From Saxidomus purpurata (Eukaryota > Mollusca > Bivalvia > Venerida > Veneridae), in NCBI GenBank assembly GCA_022818135.1, contig JAFMSR010000010.1, positions 37,458,754-37,522,753 on the forward strand: DNA of 64,000 nt, written 5' to 3'. Shown here piece after piece: positions 59,925 through 64,000 of the stretch. The translations under genes and the position numbers were made by a program. The number at the start of each line of letters is the position of its first letter. Position 1 is the stretch's first letter. The notes beneath the pieces were generated by a model. That model was not told the origin of the DNA and made no database searches. It saw only the letters and a list, made by a program, of their open reading frames with translations.

Positions 59925-59986
59925 GCTTACACTTATTTTCCCCAATTGTGAACTAAGTCCGAACTGTGACAATTATCTACAATGGA

Positions 59987-60036
59987 CATAGAGAGAGACA
60001 GAGAGAGAGACAGAGACAGAGACAGAGAGGGAGAGC
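59987..60036. repeat. GA/GACA microsatellite
   Basis: gagagaga and gacagaga units adjacent to the LTR element. Confidence 0.9.
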
Positions 60037-61774
60037 CACTTGCTGTCAGAAGAGTTAAAAGCTAACAATGTAACAGAGTTTTCTCGTGTATACTTTACTA
60101 AATTTATTGATTTCCTTCTACTTTGTTTGGTATTACACCAAACGTGTTACTGTGTTATCTAGATTACTAAGTCCTGAATTTTGATCATAATTATGGCAAA
60201 TTGTTGGCTGTGTACAGTGTAACAATCGGCGGTTATTGAAAAATACATTTACAAGCGTTCCATGTACATCTGATTTAAAATTTACATTAATAACCAATAA
60301 TCATACTGCCGTTATACATTGCTTTCAGCTCTAGATTATTGGTAGCTGCTTGTTTAAAAAAAGCAATTGTCACGCACTAAGTAACATACAATAATTACGT
60401 ACTGTATGCAATTTTGAGTTTTGTTATAATTTATATATGTAACCGTAAACCTATACCTATAATGTTAACATTGTTTTCTAATGTTCAGTTGAAAAAGATC
60501 TTCCTTTATTTATTAGACTACATATATATTGGATATATTTTAAAACGCTCAATCGTTTCCTCTGTATAGACGGTCTATATCTACACATATCTACAGGAAA
60601 CATAAGAACAAAATATGTAAAACGACAAAACAGCCACACGATTAAATTATTTAGTTGCCTTATTTTCTAAATGAATTTCGATATAAATCTTTGACGTTTA
60701 TAGTGACATCGATATTACAACTCGGATATCTATCTTAAATGAAAGAAGATTCGTTTGACTTCAAATGTACTTACTCCGTTTTGCTTTACAAAGGCTTGCA
60801 TATTACAATACCTCAAGGAATATAAAACATACCTATAAATCAAATAAAGATATTAACGTACAAACAACTAATATATAATAAGACAAATTGTAGTGAAGAT
60901 CAAAAGAATAAGAAAGACATTTTCATAAATAATTAACATATATCTTTCTAAAGATGGATTCAGACGTAGTGTTCATGACAGCTTTTCAAATACTATGTAT
61001 ACATCAGTGACTAACGTTATTAATACCGTAGCTGCAAAGCAGTAAATAACCGTAAAATTAAGCGATCAAGACATACATTCCAAGCAGATCTTTGAAAATT
61101 ATAAAATGAACTAGGATTTTGTGAACGTTTAAGTAATTGTTTCAAATAACAGGGCAAATGATTCCTTACAGTCATGACAATCTGCAACAATAGTAAGTGT
61201 GTCAATATTTATTCGTACCATAATTATAGTGTTTAATATCTGCATTAGCTTTTCTCTTGAAAACAGAATTTATAAGCCATTGAGAAATTTTTATCAAGTA
61301 CTTGAACGTGTCTTCAACTTTATACGCAGCTTCCATCAACTTTTGAACCCAAGCTTACTTGTATTTGTCGAGCACAGCTTACAAACGCTCGTTCTTTCTC
61401 TGATATCGAAGATGACCACTCTCAAGTGGATGGTCTACTTGACGTTGGATTGTAGAAATGTAGATGGCCAATCAATTCGATCCGGGCACGAGCACACGAC
61501 CAGATTTTGGACAATTAAGATTTGTTTGAGGTGACTGTTGGGAAGGTCCTAGACCAAATGGATACAAGAATACCATTGATGCAAAGCATCAAAGGGCGCC
61601 GAAAATAGTTTTGTACATGTGTGGCGTTAAATAGCTAAAATTAGCTTTTTGATAAGCAATCATTATTAGTTTGATTTGAATGAAAAATTTTATGAATATT
61701 TGCAGAAAACATTTAAAATCATGGTGGTTTTAAAGCTGAAAAAAAACGGAAGAAAAATTATTTTAAAAAATTGG

Positions 61775-61850
61775 GTTTGACCGGGATTCGAACTCCACTC
61801 GTAAAATTAGGCGGTCATCAGCTTACCCACTACATCACGGAGACTGACTT
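61775..61850 (-). mobile_element. tRNA-derived SINE head or tRNA pseudogene
   Basis: Minus strand: GTGATGTAGTGGGTAAGC resembles an A box and GGAGTTCGAATCCCGG a B box, about 35 nt apart, ending GGTCAAACCC. Stems are poor, so it is not a working tRNA. The 61.6-62.1 kb surroundings could be its SINE body. Confidence 0.5.
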
Positions 61851-64000
61851 TAAAGCACGTGGTAAAAAATAAGCTGATATTATAATTTTGCAAAACCGAT
61901 AAGGGAGAAGTTGTTTTACGTTTTCGTATTTTTTCTAAAAGATATGAAAAGGAACATTACAATTAAACAATTACGTTTTAATGAAGGAAATGTGTATAAT
62001 CAATATTTTAATGTCTATTTCGTATTATTTTAGCATACAGTTAAAACCATTTTTCTTCGCATTCTAATAACCGCTCCTAGCATGTACTTCCGGAAAAACT
62101 ATTCCATAATAGGCCGCCGCCGTCATCGGCGGCGCCAATAAGTACTAGTATGTCAAAACAGATTGCACCTTCAAGTTTGTTTACAATTGCACACAATTCT
62201 GACAAACAAAGTTTGGCAGATATATAATTTATTCATATCAATATACATACAAAATAAAACAAATTCTTCGCAGAAATTCGTTAATGTTTTTACCAGCCGA
62301 TACTTGCACAGGGTTGTCGGAAATTATGTCAAATGTAAACGTAAAAATGTGGCTGTTCTGTTAAAGAGGAAATAGAAATATGTAAAAACACAATCAGTAT
62401 ATTTGAAAACGACTGAATAATTCCAAAGCAGTCGGTATTCGTTTGCGAATATAAACTTTATAATCTATGAATAGAATGACATTTTGTCTTTTTTGTTTAC
62501 TACTATTGAGAAGAAAAAACATATCATTAAAAATACCTCATAAATATTATGCATAACCCATACTATTTTACAATATTATATAACTAAAATAGGTTAAACT
62601 ATTTTCCTTAACAAGGATCTCAGCGGTGGTTCTGCTTGCTATTGTGAGCATTCTCATGTATGCTGCATTAACCTATTTATACATCCTGATGGGTAGCTCA
62701 TCAGATTGAAACCCTGCATCTGCGAAGTTTGTTCATTTGCATTCGTATGTAAAGGGATGTACATATAAAAGTCTTTTATAAAATAGAAACTTTTATAAAT
62801 CATCTCGACTTTATCTGTTCTTCGTTTGATTAAAATTCTTTTGATCAAAGTTTTTATACCTCATACATGCAGATTGTATTGTTTTTGTTAAATGAATAAA
62901 ACTATTTAACACCTGGATATTCTTTATTCGTTTTTTGGAAGGCGATAATTATTATAGTGACTGCCACGGTAATAGCCTCTTCCTACGATGCAACTTGCAA
63001 AGTAAGCTTCATAACATAGAACATAACTCCCAGCAATAATTTATATGCCAATTGATATAGTTCGATGAGATTCAAGTAAATAATTCAGAAAGTTGTTTCC
63101 TGCCATGCGATTAGATTTACCTTAAAAATATGGTTTTGTACATGATTTTATTTTTGTTAATTAATATCGAGCAATATTTTTTCTCAAGCCGAATAACTTA
63201 CCTGTTTTCCGCCGAGTTATCAAAGAAGGCTTTGGTATGAAAAACAAAGACACACATTGAAAAGTGGGCGATTCGACGCGTAGTTTTAAATGGAAAAAGT
63301 AAGTTTTTACAGGTTTTAAGACAGTTTAAATGATAATGATCATAATTTGATAGAACTTTATTTAGCCTTGTCAAAATGTAAAAGAGAAAGTCTCAGTGAA
63401 AATAAAAGTCGAAAAGTTGTCTTAAAAGGTTAATTTGTTATTACATGTACTACTACATAGAATGAATATAATATGTACGTATCTAAAGGTAGTATTAACT
63501 AGATGATATAACATAAGGCTCTGTTTAGTTCATATTTCTCGTGGCTAAAGTGCTTCACACGAGTTCTTCTAGATACTAAAACTTCACGAACGTTACTGAC
63601 GGATTTAACATCCCAATGGTTACATAGACGGGTACAGGGTGACCCTTTACCTTTCAAGTCACAGCAGTTCTTCGAACATCATGGCCAGCAGCTGACGGGG
63701 AAAATTACTGTATTTATCATATACATAACATGTTCTAAAATATCTTCTTTTCAGTATACAAAAAGCCGCATCAAGATTTCCGTATCAAACGTGTAAATTT
63801 GCTTCATACACGAGAGGTGTTCGAAATGTTTCCGGAAAACAGCAATATTTGTTTTGTCATTGATTTATTAGGTGAAACATGCTGAATGTATATTGAACTC
63901 AGTTTTATGTTATGTTTTGCTTACTTAAAAAATGTACGTTTAGCTGAAGCAATGTCATGTCGTCATGTGCTGTGCAAAAACTGCACGTTATCACTTTTAA
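61850..64000. other. End of window, no gene recognised
   Basis: AT-rich. The only structure noticed is a GCCGCCG/CGGCGGC hairpin at 62113-62133 followed by GCCAATAAG. Short open frames lack support. Confidence 0.45.

Larger units (their letters stand above)
59593..59971 (-). mobile_element. Miniature LTR retrotransposon (TRIM-like, Ty3/gypsy-derived) with tRNA-like LTRs
   Basis: Minus strand, in order. First LTR 59971-59829 (143 bp, TGTCACAG...CCTATGACA, terminal TGTCA/TGACA). Immediately after, the primer-binding site TGGCGCCCAACGTGGGGC (about 59826-59809), an 18-base perfect complement to tRNA-Lys(CUU) 3' ends. An internal region of only about 112 bp follows, then a polypurine tract GGTGGGGGAG. 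The second LTR starts at 59716 (TGTCACAG) and breaks off at about 59593. The base pairs before the polypurine tract (TTCGAGGACGAATTTCAATA) resemble the end of a gypsy pol gene. No gag or pol remains. Confidence 0.85.

Noticed and set aside
59553..59972. 139-residue minus-strand protein with GPVAQSVE...CKRKAPGSSPGLA
   Set aside because: It is the translation of the tRNA-like sequence and LTR; such frames are common artefacts.
61199..61534. 111-residue + strand protein
   Set aside because: No family resemblance, no splice structure; composition is compatible with chance.

Overview
This is a eukaryotic, AT-rich genomic window with long introns, consensus GT-AG splice sites and many decayed transposable elements. 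The recurrent tandem families built on 'gtgaccttgaccttt...', 'caattttgacccaagggg...' and 'gtcaaggtcacag...' phrases, together with tRNA-derived SINEs, hAT, Tc1, LINE and Ty3/gypsy debris, point to a bivalve mollusc (inference from repeat style; no species is assigned).

Two genes can be reconstructed. Gene A (+ strand, about 2.0-21.0 kb) has a constant 3' part of five exons, phase-consistent throughout and ending at 21042. At least three different ATG-bearing first exons (2029, 4957, 14436) all stop in the same codon phase in front of the first constant exon at 16603, so it looks like an alternative-promoter gene. I do not recognise its product of about 216-269 residues. Gene B (- strand, 47229 down to 29511) is TERB1, the meiotic telomere-to-nuclear-envelope adaptor. 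I could chain 18 coding exons with matching phases (3906 nt, 1301 residues): N-terminal armadillo repeats, a coiled linker, one 1.6 kb exon of low-complexity sequence, a basic region, and the expected C-terminal Myb domain, followed by a second Myb domain in its own last exon.

The large first intron of gene A is a repeat landscape. It holds a 31-bp array that begins at the splice donor of exon 1b, a roughly 5 kb 28-bp satellite (7.5-12.4 kb) with a 980-bp higher-order duplication and an inserted 836-bp hAT element, a SINE and a LINE 3' end. The 21-29 kb intergenic stretch holds MITEs, a LINE ORF1 relic and tandem dispersed repeats. TERB1 introns carry two further dispersed-repeat clusters and a MITE.

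Upstream of TERB1 (47.3-64 kb) no complete gene was found. The stretch contains a MITE with perfect 5-bp target duplications, three decayed coding relics (LINE RT twice, Tc1 transposase), microsatellites, and at 59.6-59.97 kb a miniature LTR retrotransposon. That element has a perfect tRNA-Lys primer-binding site and a tRNA-like sequence inside each LTR, which is the most unusual structure in the window.
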